Positions 42,165 to 50,164 of a stretch of 64,000 nucleotides of DNA are shown here, piece by piece. Every line of letters begins with the position of its first letter. Within the stretch, counting starts at the first letter, position 1. Position numbers and translations under genes: made by a program. The DNA lies in assembly GCA_016704565.1 (NCBI GenBank), contig JADIZV010000004.1, positions 434,001 through 498,000 of the forward strand, given 5' to 3'. Source of the DNA: Candidatus Phosphoribacter baldrii (GTDB lineage: Bacteria > Actinomycetota > Actinomycetes > Actinomycetales > Dermatophilaceae). The notes under the pieces were generated by a model, which saw only the letters and a program-made list of their open reading frames with translations, was not told the DNA's origin and did not search any database.

Positions 42165-42200
42165 TCACACGCGCCTGGGGAGTACGAGGACCTGGGTCAC
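42165..42200 (-). CDS. ilvB leader peptide VTQVLVLPRRV
   Basis: Twelve codons (GTG ACC CAG GTC CTC GTA CTC CCC AGG CGC GTG TGA) carry a run of Val-Leu-Val-Leu. Their last bases overlap a hairpin (GCGCGTGTGAC with GTCACGCGCGC, one U-G pair), which is followed by the terminator at 42108-42143. This is the layout of a branched-chain amino acid attenuator like those of other actinobacterial ilvBNC operons. The start codon is inferred and no strong ribosome-binding site is visible. Confidence 0.7.
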   Translation of the reverse strand: MTQVLVLPRRV

Positions 42201-42310
42201 GGGACCACGGTGCTCGGCAGGGGTATGCCGTGTCAACCGCAGGCCGTGCGTGTCTCACCATCCGGGCCTGTGAGGTCGACCACCGGGACGGTTACGCCCT
42301 CGTGGCCAGG

Positions 42311-43126
42311 TCAGCCACGGAGCCGGACCGAGAGGCACGTGACACACCCTTCGAGCTTCTCGAACTCACTGATGTCGACGGCCACCACGCGCCAGCCGAG
42401 CCCGGTGAGCAGGTCGGCGGTCTGCGCGGCGGAGGCGGCGAGCAGGAGGACGTCGCCACCGAGAAGCACCACATGTGCCCCCGAGTCCTCGGGGACCCGC
42501 AGCAGGGATGCCGGTGGCGTCGCAGCTCGCGACCCCGACGCCCACCCCGGCCAGTGGGCGATTTCATCGTGCAGGCTCGGACCGGCCAGGATCCGACCGT
42601 CGGGTAGGGCCGTGACCGCGGACTTGAGGTGCAGGACACCCTTGAGCGGGACAGTGGCGACCTGGGCACCCAATGGCGCGAGCAGCGCCGCGAGTTGGGC
42701 GATGCCCTCGGCGTTGGACCGACCCTCGGGCCCGGCGTCCCCCACCCAAACCCGCCCGTCGTGCTTGAGGACGTCACCACCGTCGAGGGTGCCGGGACCT
42801 TCGATCCGAGCCACGCGATAGCCCAGGCCCGACAGCAACTCCCCCAAGCCCTCCTGTTCGGATCGTCGTTGGGGAGCACCACTGCGGCACATGACCGCGA
42901 GGTCGCTGTAGACGACGACCTGGTCTTCGATGAAGACCCCGTCCGGGCAGAAGGGCACCGGTGGCGCCTCGACGATGCCCCAGCCGTTGGCTTCCAGAGC
43001 GATGCGGTAGTCCTCCCACTGCCGGCGCGCCAGGCTGAGGTCCACCTCGGACCGGGACACGTGCGTGACGATGCCCTCAGCCAGTCGGGGCGATGGCGGG
43101 CGGATCAGGGCCAGTCGTCGGAGCAT
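42311..43126 (-). CDS. Dimethylarginine dimethylaminohydrolase (DDAH)-like protein
   Basis: 271 residues of the amidinotransferase/pentein fold. The FCPDGVFIEDQVVVYSDLAVMCR substrate loop, GTLDGGDVLKHDGRVWVG, the catalytic histidine in LKGVLHLKSAVTALPDG and the C-terminal nucleophile cysteine in KLEGCVTCLSVRLRG are intact. It should hydrolyse methylarginines to citrulline plus methylamines, or a related guanidino compound. It lies upstream of the ilvB leader on the same strand and seems to be an independent unit. Confidence 0.92.
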   Translation of the reverse strand: MLRRLALIRPPSPRLAEGIVTHVSRSEVDLSLARRQWEDYRIALEANGWGIVEAPPVPFCPDGVFIEDQVVVYSDLAVMCRSGAPQRRSEQEGLGELLSGLGYRVARIEGPGTLDGGDVLKHDGRVWVGDAGPEGRSNAEGIAQLAALLAPLGAQVATVPLKGVLHLKSAVTALPDGRILAGPSLHDEIAHWPGWASGSRAATPPASLLRVPEDSGAHVVLLGGDVLLLAASAAQTADLLTGLGWRVVAVDISEFEKLEGCVTCLSVRLRG

Positions 43127-43159
43127 CCCCGCATTCTGCCCTGGAACCCGAGCGACCGG

Positions 43160-43525
43160 TCAGCTCGGTCGCAACAAACCGAGGACCTCGTCGAGCTTGC
43201 CCTCGACCACATCGAGCTTGCCCTCGACCACATCGAGCTTGCCCTCGACCACATCGAAGCGGGCGTCGACGGCATCGAAGCGGGCATCGTGCTCAAGCAG
43301 TTTGGCGTCCACGGCGTCCAATCGGGCATCGTGCTCGACCAGCTTGGCTGTGATGCCATCGAAGCGGGCGTCGTGCTCGTGCAACTTGCGGTCGACCTCG
43401 TCGATCCGATGGGCCTGGCGCTGCTGACCGGCCTGGATCGAGGTCAACATCGAGTAGATGTCGGTCACGTCGTTGTCCAGCTGTCGCACCTTGCGCTGGA
43501 TCTCCGTGGCGGGTGTGCTCGTCAT
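43160..43525 (-). CDS. Heptad-repeat coiled-coil protein
   Basis: 121 residues from ATG at 43525 with GGGAGG upstream. Almost the entire protein is a long coiled coil: after RKVRQLDNDVTDIYSMLTSIQAG come repeated blocks of KLxEHDARFDxxxA and finally LDVVEGK repeated three times. The last repeats are encoded by a 21-bp tandem DNA repeat. Similar small Plasmodium-MYXSPDK-like repeat proteins occur in bacteria without known function. It could be a spacer or oligomerisation protein; nothing in the neighbourhood defines its role. Confidence 0.85.
   Translation of the reverse strand: MTSTPATEIQRKVRQLDNDVTDIYSMLTSIQAGQQRQAHRIDEVDRKLHEHDARFDGITAKLVEHDARLDAVDAKLLEHDARFDAVDARFDVVEGKLDVVEGKLDVVEGKLDEVLGLLRPS
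43201..43263 (-). repeat. 21-bp tandem repeat, three copies
   Basis: CCTCGACCACATCGAGCTTGC is repeated exactly at 43201-43221 and 43222-43242, with a diverged third copy at 43243-43263. It encodes the DVVEGKL heptads of the coiled-coil protein. Confidence 0.95.
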
Positions 43526-43610
43526 GGGTCCTCCCCTGAGAGAAGTGACTGAAGGTCTGACACCGACGATAGACGCCCGGCCAACGACACGCCCGACGCG
43601 CCAACGCAGC

Positions 43611-43639
43611 TGTGGACAAGCCGCCGCGGCTGTGGATAA
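43611..43639 (-). promoter_or_regulatory. Pair of DnaA-box-like sequences
   Basis: TGTGGACAA (43611-43619) and TGTGGATAA (43631-43639) are the complements of TTGTCCACA and TTATCCACA, the latter the consensus DnaA box. They have the same orientation and are exactly 20 bp apart, in the gap between ilvD and the coiled-coil gene. No other perfect box was noticed in the window. They might titrate or reload DnaA. Confidence 0.55.
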
Positions 43640-43658
43640 CTCGCCGGGGCAGCGAAGG

Positions 43659-45518
43659 TCAGGGCACTCTGCGTGCGGCGCCCTTGTCGGCGGACTGGGC
43701 GAACATCGCGAACAGCCGCAGGGCTGCGGAGACCTCACGCTCACGCGCCACCGGTCGCCACCCGACGACGTCCTGCTCGGCGCGGCGGCGGGCCAACTCG
43801 TCGTCCGGGACGTGGAGGGTGACCCGCCGGTCGGGGATGGAGAACTCGATCTGGTCACCGTCCCGCACCAGCCCGATCGTCCCGCCGGACGCGGCCTCGG
43901 GTGACACATGGCCGACTGACAGTCCCGACGAGCCGCCAGAGAACCGGCCGTCCGTGATGAGGGCGCACTTCGGGCCTAGGCCCACGCCCTTGAGGTAGGA
44001 GGTGGGATAGAGCATCTCTTGCATCCCGGGTCCGCCCTTAGGCCCCTCGTAACGGACGACGACGACGTCACCGGCCACGACTCGACCGGCGAGGATCATC
44101 TCGACGGCCTCCTCCTGGCTCTCGGCCACCTTCGCCGGGCCGCGGAAGCTCCACTGGTGCTCGGGCACCCCCGCGGTCTTGACGATGCACCCGTCCGGGG
44201 CGAGGTTGCCGGTGAGGACGGCCAGGCCCCCGTCGGCGGTGTAGGCGTGCTCCACCGAGCGGATGCAACCCCCCTCCGCGTCGGTGTCAAGGCTGGCCCA
44301 GCGGTTGGTCGAGGAAAACGCCTCGGTCGTGCGGACTCCGCCGGGGGCCGCGTGGAAGAGCTCGTATGCCGCGTCGCTCGCCTTCCCCCCGCGGATGTCC
44401 CACTCGTCCAGCCAGGCCTGCAGGCTCGGGGCGTGGACGGCGTGCACGGAGTCGTCGAGCATCCCGGCCCTGGCCAGTTCGCCCATGATGGCCACGATCC
44501 CCCCGGCCCGGTGGACATCCTCCATGTAGTAGCGGTTGGTGTTGGGGGCCACCTTGCACAGGCACGGCGTCACCCGGGACAGGGCGTCAATGTCGTGCTG
44601 ATCGAAGTCGACGTCCGCCTCCTGAGCCGCGGCGAGCAGGTGCAGGATCGTGTTGGTCGAGCCGCCCATCGCGATGTCGACCCGCATGGCGTTGGCCAGC
44701 GCCTCGCGGGTGACGATCGAGCGCGGCAGGACGCTGGCGTCTTCGGTGCCGTCGGCGGCATACCAGCGAGTGGCCAACTCGACGATGAGGCGACCGGCCG
44801 CCTCGAACAGGCCCTTGCGGGCGGCGGCGGTGGCCAGCGTCGAGCCGTTGCCGGGGAGGGCCAGGCCGACGACCTCAAGCAGACAGTTCATCGAGTTGGC
44901 GGTGAACATGCCTGAGCAGGATCCGCAGGTTGGGCAGGCCGATCGTTCGATGGTGGCGATGTCGGCGTCGGAGACGTGGTTATCGACGGCCTTGATCATG
45001 GCGTCGATGAGATCCAAGCGTTGAGCGGATGTCCCGGCTGTGCCGTCTGGGCCGATGACGGCGTTTCCGGCTTCCATCGGCCCGCCGCTGACGAAGACGG
45101 TGGGGATGTTGAGCCGCAGCGCCGCGAGCAGCATGCCGGGGGTGATCTTGTCACAGTTGCTGATGCACACGAGGGCGTCTGCCGCGTGGGCGTTGACCAT
45201 GTACTCGACGGAGTCGGCGATGATCTCGCGGCTGGGCAGGCTGTAGAGCATCCCGTGATGGCCCATGGCAATGCCGTCGTCGACCGCGATGGTGTTGAAC
45301 TCGCGGGCCACTCCCCCGGCCTCGCGGACGGCTCCGGCAACCAGGTCGCCGAGGTCCTTGAGGTGGACGTGGCCGGGGACGAACTGGGTATAGCTGTTAG
45401 CGATGGCCACCATCGGCTTGCCGAAGTCGTCGTCGGTGAGACCGGTCGCGCGCCACAGGGCCCGGGCCCCGGCCATGTTGCGACCGTGGGTGGTGGTTCG
45501 GGAACGCAGCTGCGGCAT
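43659..45518 (-). CDS. ilvD: Dihydroxy-acid dehydratase
   Basis: 619 residues. It dehydrates dihydroxyisovalerate and dihydroxymethylvalerate in valine and isoleucine synthesis. Fe-S cysteine motifs are clear: CISNCDKITPGML and ACPTCGSCSGMFTANSMNCL; the C-terminal GPKGGPGMQEMLYPTSYLKG and TDGRFSGGSSGLSVGH segments are also typical. It starts MPQLRSRTTTHGRNMAGARALWRATG. It stands apart from ilvBNC with its own upstream region. Confidence 0.98.
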   Translation of the reverse strand: MPQLRSRTTTHGRNMAGARALWRATGLTDDDFGKPMVAIANSYTQFVPGHVHLKDLGDLVAGAVREAGGVAREFNTIAVDDGIAMGHHGMLYSLPSREIIADSVEYMVNAHAADALVCISNCDKITPGMLLAALRLNIPTVFVSGGPMEAGNAVIGPDGTAGTSAQRLDLIDAMIKAVDNHVSDADIATIERSACPTCGSCSGMFTANSMNCLLEVVGLALPGNGSTLATAAARKGLFEAAGRLIVELATRWYAADGTEDASVLPRSIVTREALANAMRVDIAMGGSTNTILHLLAAAQEADVDFDQHDIDALSRVTPCLCKVAPNTNRYYMEDVHRAGGIVAIMGELARAGMLDDSVHAVHAPSLQAWLDEWDIRGGKASDAAYELFHAAPGGVRTTEAFSSTNRWASLDTDAEGGCIRSVEHAYTADGGLAVLTGNLAPDGCIVKTAGVPEHQWSFRGPAKVAESQEEAVEMILAGRVVAGDVVVVRYEGPKGGPGMQEMLYPTSYLKGVGLGPKCALITDGRFSGGSSGLSVGHVSPEAASGGTIGLVRDGDQIEFSIPDRRVTLHVPDDELARRRAEQDVVGWRPVAREREVSAALRLFAMFAQSADKGAARRVP

Positions 45519-45580
45519 GGCTCGACCTCTCGTACACGAGTGCTCAACGTCCTGGGTGCTGGTCCCAGGCTAGTGCGGTG

Positions 45581-46345
45581 TCAGACCGTGAACAGTGACA
45601 CGAGCGCCACCGCCGCGGTCGCGACGATCTCCGCGATCCCGACCTGCTTGGGCGTCCACCCCAGCCGGGGGACCCACCAGGCCCGGACCGTCAACACGAC
45701 AAAAACCCCCGCGACCCAGGGGGCCAGCACTGCCAGGAGCAGCGCCGAAGCGGCGTGGAAACCGATGGAGGTCCACAAGAAGCGGGGGTTGTCGCGCTCG
45801 CGGATCATCGACTTGACGTAGAAGACGGTCCCGGCGAAGTAGAGGAACTGTCCGGCCGCGAGGATGGCGGCGCGGCGCAGGTCGGTGCCACCGCCGGCGT
45901 CATACGCCACGACGGTCATCAACGCCGAACCGACCACCGTCGTCACCCCCGCCAGCAGATCGCGCTCGCGCCGACGGGCCGCCGCCCACATCCCTACGCC
46001 CAGCGGGATCAGGAACCACGGCGCCCACCGCACGAGGGCGGGACCCAGGGCAGCGGTGAGCAGCCCCAGGGCGGCGGCGAGGACGGCATACACCTGGACC
46101 GGGCGCGCGAAGCGGGACTTGCGACCGGACTTGAGCCACAGGCTCGCAGCGTTGAAAGCGAAATACCCGGCAAACCAGAAGGCCGCCAACGGCAGATGGA
46201 TCCACGCCAGCCCAGCGGCGAGTGCACCCAGCAGGAGCGGGCTGGCGAGCATCGCCCAGGCGCCATGCTGGTTGGGGACCCAGCCAGGTGCTCGGCGGCG
46301 CCTGGCGGGCCGGGTGGTCGAGGTGGCCGGGCTTCGGGCGCTCAT
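45581..46345 (-). CDS. YwiC-like membrane protein
   Basis: 254 residues from ATG at 46345, 4 bp after the upstream metallopeptidase stop; a GTG at 46360 would overlap that gene. The family signature VPNQHGAWAMLASPLLLG is present, followed by about seven hydrophobic segments and a basic N-terminus. Function is unknown. The family appears in many actinobacteria and firmicutes as a polytopic membrane protein. Confidence 0.88.
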   Translation of the reverse strand: MSARSPATSTTRPARRRRAPGWVPNQHGAWAMLASPLLLGALAAGLAWIHLPLAAFWFAGYFAFNAASLWLKSGRKSRFARPVQVYAVLAAALGLLTAALGPALVRWAPWFLIPLGVGMWAAARRRERDLLAGVTTVVGSALMTVVAYDAGGGTDLRRAAILAAGQFLYFAGTVFYVKSMIRERDNPRFLWTSIGFHAASALLLAVLAPWVAGVFVVLTVRAWWVPRLGWTPKQVGIAEIVATAAVALVSLFTV

Positions 46346-46349
46346 CGAC

Positions 46350-46967
46350 TCACTCGTCACTCAGGGCCAGCCCGGAGGCGGCCGCCACGCCGTCGAGATA
46401 GCCCCTGGCCCGCTCTAGCCGCGGATAGGCCGCCAGCAAGGCCCAGAAATCCGGACCGTGCCCGGCGACGAGCAGGTGGGACAGTTCGTGCAGGATGACG
46501 TAGTCGAGCACGTAGCCAGGCATCCCCTGGACGCGTGACGAGATCCGGATCGAGCGGTCCGACGGCGTGCACGATCCCCACCGACCGCGTTGGTTGGCCA
46601 CCCAGCGGATCGACGCAGGAGTGGCGCGGCCACCCAGGAACCGCGTCGACAACTCGTCGGCCCGCTGCGCCAGGTCGGCATCGCTCGGACGACGTTTGGC
46701 TTCACTGGCCGCCAGCCGCTCCAGCATCGTCTGCACCCAGCGGCGCTCCTCCGCCCGGGAGAACCTGGCCGGCACGAGAACGATGACCCGATCACCCTCT
46801 CGGTAGGCACTCACCGTGCGACGGCGACGGGCGCTACGCCTGACCTCGACGGCGGGCTCGGCGCGGCCTTCCGGGTCTCGTGGACCATCGGAGCGAGACC
46901 GAGTCGCCACCGGGCCATCGGGGAGGACAACGTCAGTCTCGAAGGGCAGCGCCACGTCGAGATCCAT
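46350..46967 (-). CDS. YgjP-like metallopeptidase (DUF45/M48-related)
   Basis: 205 residues from ATG at 46967; an in-frame extension to 47018 is less likely. The zinc site is VILHELSHLLVAGHGPDFWALLAAYPR (HExxH plus a downstream His), and SIRWVANQRGRWGSCTPSDRSIRISSRVQGMP is the family's conserved R-W-G-S-C block. Members are cytoplasmic, often fused or linked to restriction systems or SprT-like roles, but no such partner is here. The stop is 4 bp from the YwiC start, so the two genes are likely co-transcribed. Confidence 0.9.
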   Translation of the reverse strand: MDLDVALPFETDVVLPDGPVATRSRSDGPRDPEGRAEPAVEVRRSARRRRTVSAYREGDRVIVLVPARFSRAEERRWVQTMLERLAASEAKRRPSDADLAQRADELSTRFLGGRATPASIRWVANQRGRWGSCTPSDRSIRISSRVQGMPGYVLDYVILHELSHLLVAGHGPDFWALLAAYPRLERARGYLDGVAAASGLALSDE

Positions 46968-47219
46968 GCGATCAAGCCTATGTGGCCCCGGTGACAGAGG
47001 TGATTGGCCCGCCCTCAAGCCGCCCTCAAGCCGCCCTCAAACCGCCCCTCGACCAGCCCTCCACGGCGCCGGCGTCCGGCCGGTCGGGCACGACTGGCCG
47101 ACGGCCGGGTGAGCGTCAATTCGCGCCAGAACGCCGGTGCTGGTCTAGGGTTGTCGCGACGCCACCCGCCTACCGGCGGGGCCACGAGCACCAACCAATC
47201 CCTACCAGGAGGATCAGAC

Positions 47220-47384
47220 ATGGCCAAGGACGAGACCTACGCGGGCGAGTTCTACTGCGTGAAGTGCAAGGAGAAGAAGACCGCCGAAGGCAAGGTCGTC
47301 GTCAGCGAGAACGGCCGTCGGATGGCCAAGGCGACGTGCCCGACCTGTGGCACCAACCTCAACCGGATCCTCGGCAAGGCCTGA
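47220..47384 (+). CDS. DUF5679 small zinc-ribbon protein
   Basis: 54 residues from ATG at 47220 with an excellent AGGAGG site. Two CxxC knuckles (YCVKCKEKK and CPTCGTNLNRILG) form a likely treble-clef or ribbon zinc site, with a basic middle (NGRRMAKAT). The sequence pattern is the DUF5679 family, frequent in actinobacteria beside the ThiF-like and ABC1 genes found next here. The function is unknown; nucleic-acid or ribosome association is a reasonable guess from its small basic nature. Confidence 0.92.
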   Translation: MAKDETYAGEFYCVKCKEKKTAEGKVVVSENGRRMAKATCPTCGTNLNRILGKA

Positions 47385-47508
47385 TCCGGAACTGACCCGA
47401 CGGAGGGTGGCCCGCATCGCGGGTCACCCTCCTTGCCGTTGGCAGCCCGGTCGGGAGCCTGTGGATGACGTCAGCGGGCGCGGCCGTCGTTGTGGCAGAT
47501 TCGCCGGT

Positions 47509-48558
47509 ATGCCGCACGCCCACGCTCGCCTCGATCCCCGGGTCCGCGCAAACCAGCCTCGACTGCACCCGCGTCGACCACCACTGCGTCGCGCCGCCGA
47601 CGAGGTCCAGTTGGGCATGGGTTCGGATGCGCTGGTGCTTCGCGGACTGTCGCCCGGGCAGGTGGCGATCCTCGAACGACTCGATGGGTCACGCTCGCGC
47701 CGCCAACTCGACGAGTTGGCTGCCCGCTTCGGCGACCCGCCGCACGTCGTCGAGGAGTTGCTCACCGTCCTAGTCCGGGCGGGCGTGATGGCCGACCCGG
47801 GGGCCGAACGGGTCGACCGCTTGCCACGGCTGCGGTCGGTCGAACGGCGGATCCTCGTCGGAGGCCCTGACCTGCTCACCGAGCGACTGGCTCGGGCGTT
47901 GCGCCTTGCCGACGTCGACAGCGTGCTGGTCGGATCGGCAGCGCTCGACCACGCCGAGCTGGCCCTCCGGGATCACGATGGGGCATCGACCAGCCGCTCA
48001 GTCCCACCCGATCTGGTCGTCCTCAGCGCCTCCGACGCGCTCGACCCCGCGGACGCGGCGCCCTGGATGCGGCACGGCGTCCCGCATCTGGCCTTCATCA
48101 CCGAAGGCGACCGAGCGATCATCGGACCCCTGGTCGTTCCGTTCCCCAGGGGTGACACGACGTGTCTGGCGTGCGTGGAGCTGCATCGGTGTGACCGCGA
48201 CAGCGGCCGGGCGTCCGTGTTGGCCCAGGCCGCACGGCCCGCTCGCGACGTCCGCCTCAGGCACCAGCCGCTCGGCCTCACCGGGATCATTGGTCCGGGT
48301 GGCCCCGTCCGACCAGGGCCCACCGAACCAGCCCTCCTCGCCGCCGCAGCATCAGTGGCGGCACTGGTCGTGGCGGCATACCTCTGCGGGAACTGGCTGC
48401 CCGATGGGGTGACCGTCGAGCTGACGTCCCCGTGGCCCCGCTTGGATCATCGCCGGTGGTCGCGCCACCCACACTGCCCCCACCATGGGCAGCCCGGTAC
48501 AGCCGACCCCCGCACCTCCCCGGCGGTCATCGGCCGACCGGAGATGGGGGGAGAATGA
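47509..48558 (+). CDS. TOMM/ThiF-like (cyclodehydratase-type) conserved protein
   Basis: 349 residues from ATG at 47509, which lies in a GTATGCCG motif. An N-terminal winged-helix-like region (DALVLRGLSPGQVAILERLDGSRSRRQLDELAARFG) resembles the leader-binding (RRE) part of azole cyclodehydratases. The ThiF/E1-like part has a degenerate nucleotide loop (RILVGGPDLLTERLARAL) and a likely zinc site made of CLACVELHRCDRD and a C-terminal HPHCPHH. No precursor peptide or YcaO partner is visible, so it may be a housekeeping homologue. It is followed 4 bp later by the ABC1 kinase gene. Confidence 0.75.
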   Translation: MPHAHARLDPRVRANQPRLHPRRPPLRRAADEVQLGMGSDALVLRGLSPGQVAILERLDGSRSRRQLDELAARFGDPPHVVEELLTVLVRAGVMADPGAERVDRLPRLRSVERRILVGGPDLLTERLARALRLADVDSVLVGSAALDHAELALRDHDGASTSRSVPPDLVVLSASDALDPADAAPWMRHGVPHLAFITEGDRAIIGPLVVPFPRGDTTCLACVELHRCDRDSGRASVLAQAARPARDVRLRHQPLGLTGIIGPGGPVRPGPTEPALLAAAASVAALVVAAYLCGNWLPDGVTVELTSPWPRLDHRRWSRHPHCPHHGQPGTADPRTSPAVIGRPEMGGE

Positions 48559-48562
48559 CCAG

Positions 48563-49885
48563 GTGAGCGACCTCCCCAAAGCCGCCGTGACGCGCGCCGC
48601 CAAGCTCGCGACGCTGCCGCTGGGGTATGCCGGTCGCGCGGCACTCGGTCTCGGCAAGCGGGTCGGGGGCAAGCCGGCCGAAGCGGTCGCCGCCGAGATG
48701 CAGGCGCGTGCCGCGGCCCAGTTGTTCACCATTCTCGGTGAGCTCAAGGGCGGCGCGATGAAGTTCGGTCAGGCGTTGTCGATCTTCGAGGCCGCCTGGC
48801 CCGAGGAGGCGGCAGCGCCCTACCGCGCGATGCTCACCAAGTTGCAGGACAGCGCGCCGGCCCTTCCCCCGGCCAGGGTCAACGAGGTCATGGCCGCCGA
48901 GCTGGGTCCTCGCTGGCGCAGCCGGTTCACCTCCTTCGACGACACGGCGATTGCGGCCGCCTCGATCGGGCAGGTGCACCGCGCCACCTGGCGCGACGGG
49001 CGCGAGGTTGCCGTAAAGATCCAATACCCAGGAGCCGGAAAGGCTCTGCTCTCGGACCTGGCCAACGTCTCCAAGGTGGCGCGGGTCGCGACGGCCTGGA
49101 TCCCGGGCATCGACATCGGTCCCATCCTGGCAGAGCTGCGGGGGCGGATGGCTGAGGAGCTGGACTACCGGCTGGAGGCTTCGTCGCAGAAGGCGTTCGC
49201 CAAGGGCTTCGAGGACGACCCGAACGTCGCCGTCCCCAAGGTCGTGGCCGGCAGCGAACGGGTGCTGGTCACTGAGTGGATGGACGGCATACCCCTCTCG
49301 GCGATCATCGCGGACGGCACCCAACAGCAGCGCGATCTGGCCGGCACCCACTACATCGAGTTCCTGCTCGACGCCCCCAGCCGCTGCGGCCTCCTGCACG
49401 CCGACCCGCACCCAGGCAACTTCCGGCTGCTGCTCGACGGGCGCCTGGGCGTGCTCGACTTCGGGGCCGTCAAGCACCTCCCAGGCGGTCTGCCCGATGA
49501 CATGGGGCGACTGCTCACCCTCGCGCTCGCCGCTGATGCCGAGGCGACTCTGGCGGGGTTGCGCGAGATCGGCTTCGTCCGCGACGGGATCGACGTCGAC
49601 GCGCAGCGGCTGTTGGACTACCTCGAGCCGTTCATCGACCCGCTGCGCACCGACGAGTTCCACTTCAGCCGGGACTGGATCCGAGGGGTCTTCGAGCACA
49701 TCAACGACCCCCGCAAGCCCAACTACTCAGTCGGGATGCGCCTGAACCTTCCCGCGGAGTATCTCCTCATCCACCGGGTCTGGCTGGGTGGCATCGGTGT
49801 GCTGTGTCAGCTCGGCGCCACGGTGCCCGGTCGCGCGACGGTCGCTGCGCACATCCCGGGTGCGGACCTGCCGCCGGTCGGCTGA
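48563..49885 (+). CDS. ABC1/AarF (ADCK-type) atypical kinase family protein
   Basis: 440 residues from GTG at 48563 (GGGGAGA upstream). The signature KxGQ motif is MKFGQALSIFEAAWPEEAA; the ATP-binding part includes AAASIGQVHRATWRDGREVAVKIQYPG (alanine-rich loop), the catalytic region is LLHADPHPGNFRLLLDGRLGVLDFGAVK. Such proteins support quinone or lipid homeostasis. In mycobacteria the homologue beside whiB7 has been linked to macrolide tolerance; here whiB7 lies 4 kb further on, so the neighbourhood is conserved but has been expanded. Confidence 0.93.
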   Translation: MSDLPKAAVTRAAKLATLPLGYAGRAALGLGKRVGGKPAEAVAAEMQARAAAQLFTILGELKGGAMKFGQALSIFEAAWPEEAAAPYRAMLTKLQDSAPALPPARVNEVMAAELGPRWRSRFTSFDDTAIAAASIGQVHRATWRDGREVAVKIQYPGAGKALLSDLANVSKVARVATAWIPGIDIGPILAELRGRMAEELDYRLEASSQKAFAKGFEDDPNVAVPKVVAGSERVLVTEWMDGIPLSAIIADGTQQQRDLAGTHYIEFLLDAPSRCGLLHADPHPGNFRLLLDGRLGVLDFGAVKHLPGGLPDDMGRLLTLALAADAEATLAGLREIGFVRDGIDVDAQRLLDYLEPFIDPLRTDEFHFSRDWIRGVFEHINDPRKPNYSVGMRLNLPAEYLLIHRVWLGGIGVLCQLGATVPGRATVAAHIPGADLPPVG

Positions 49886-49912
49886 GCGCCGCCCTCCCGC
49901 CGCCGTCGGCGC

Positions 49913-50080
49913 TCACCACCACTGCGAGTCGAGCTTCCCTTCGATGCTGCGCAGGTAGCGGCGGCTGCAGTCCGGGCAGGTCCACACCGGACGCCCCCGC
50001 TCGACGCCCCGCACCCAGTCCAACCGCGCAGCGCCCTCGGCGCCGTCGGGCGGCCTACTCCCGCAGCTGCCGCAGACCAT
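49913..50080 (-). CDS. Small zinc-ribbon protein
   Basis: 55 residues from ATG at 50080 (GAGGAG just upstream); a GTG at 50095 is an alternative. VCGSCGSRPPD and WTCPDCSRRYLRSIEGKLDSQWW give two CxxC pairs, with the final ...RSIEGKLDxxWW being a pattern I recall from small actinobacterial proteins of unknown function. It is convergent with the ABC1 kinase gene. Confidence 0.85.
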   Translation of the reverse strand: MVCGSCGSRPPDGAEGAARLDWVRGVERGRPVWTCPDCSRRYLRSIEGKLDSQWW

Positions 50081-50164
50081 CCGCTCCTCACCCACGGTGT
50101 CCCACCCCTTGCGTCGTTGGTATGCCGTTCGCCCACGTGAATCCGTCTTGGCCGGCTGGCTCGG

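Noticed and set aside
47455..47470. Third DnaA box (TGTGGATGA)
   Set aside because: One mismatch to consensus and isolated; a single near-match is expected by chance.
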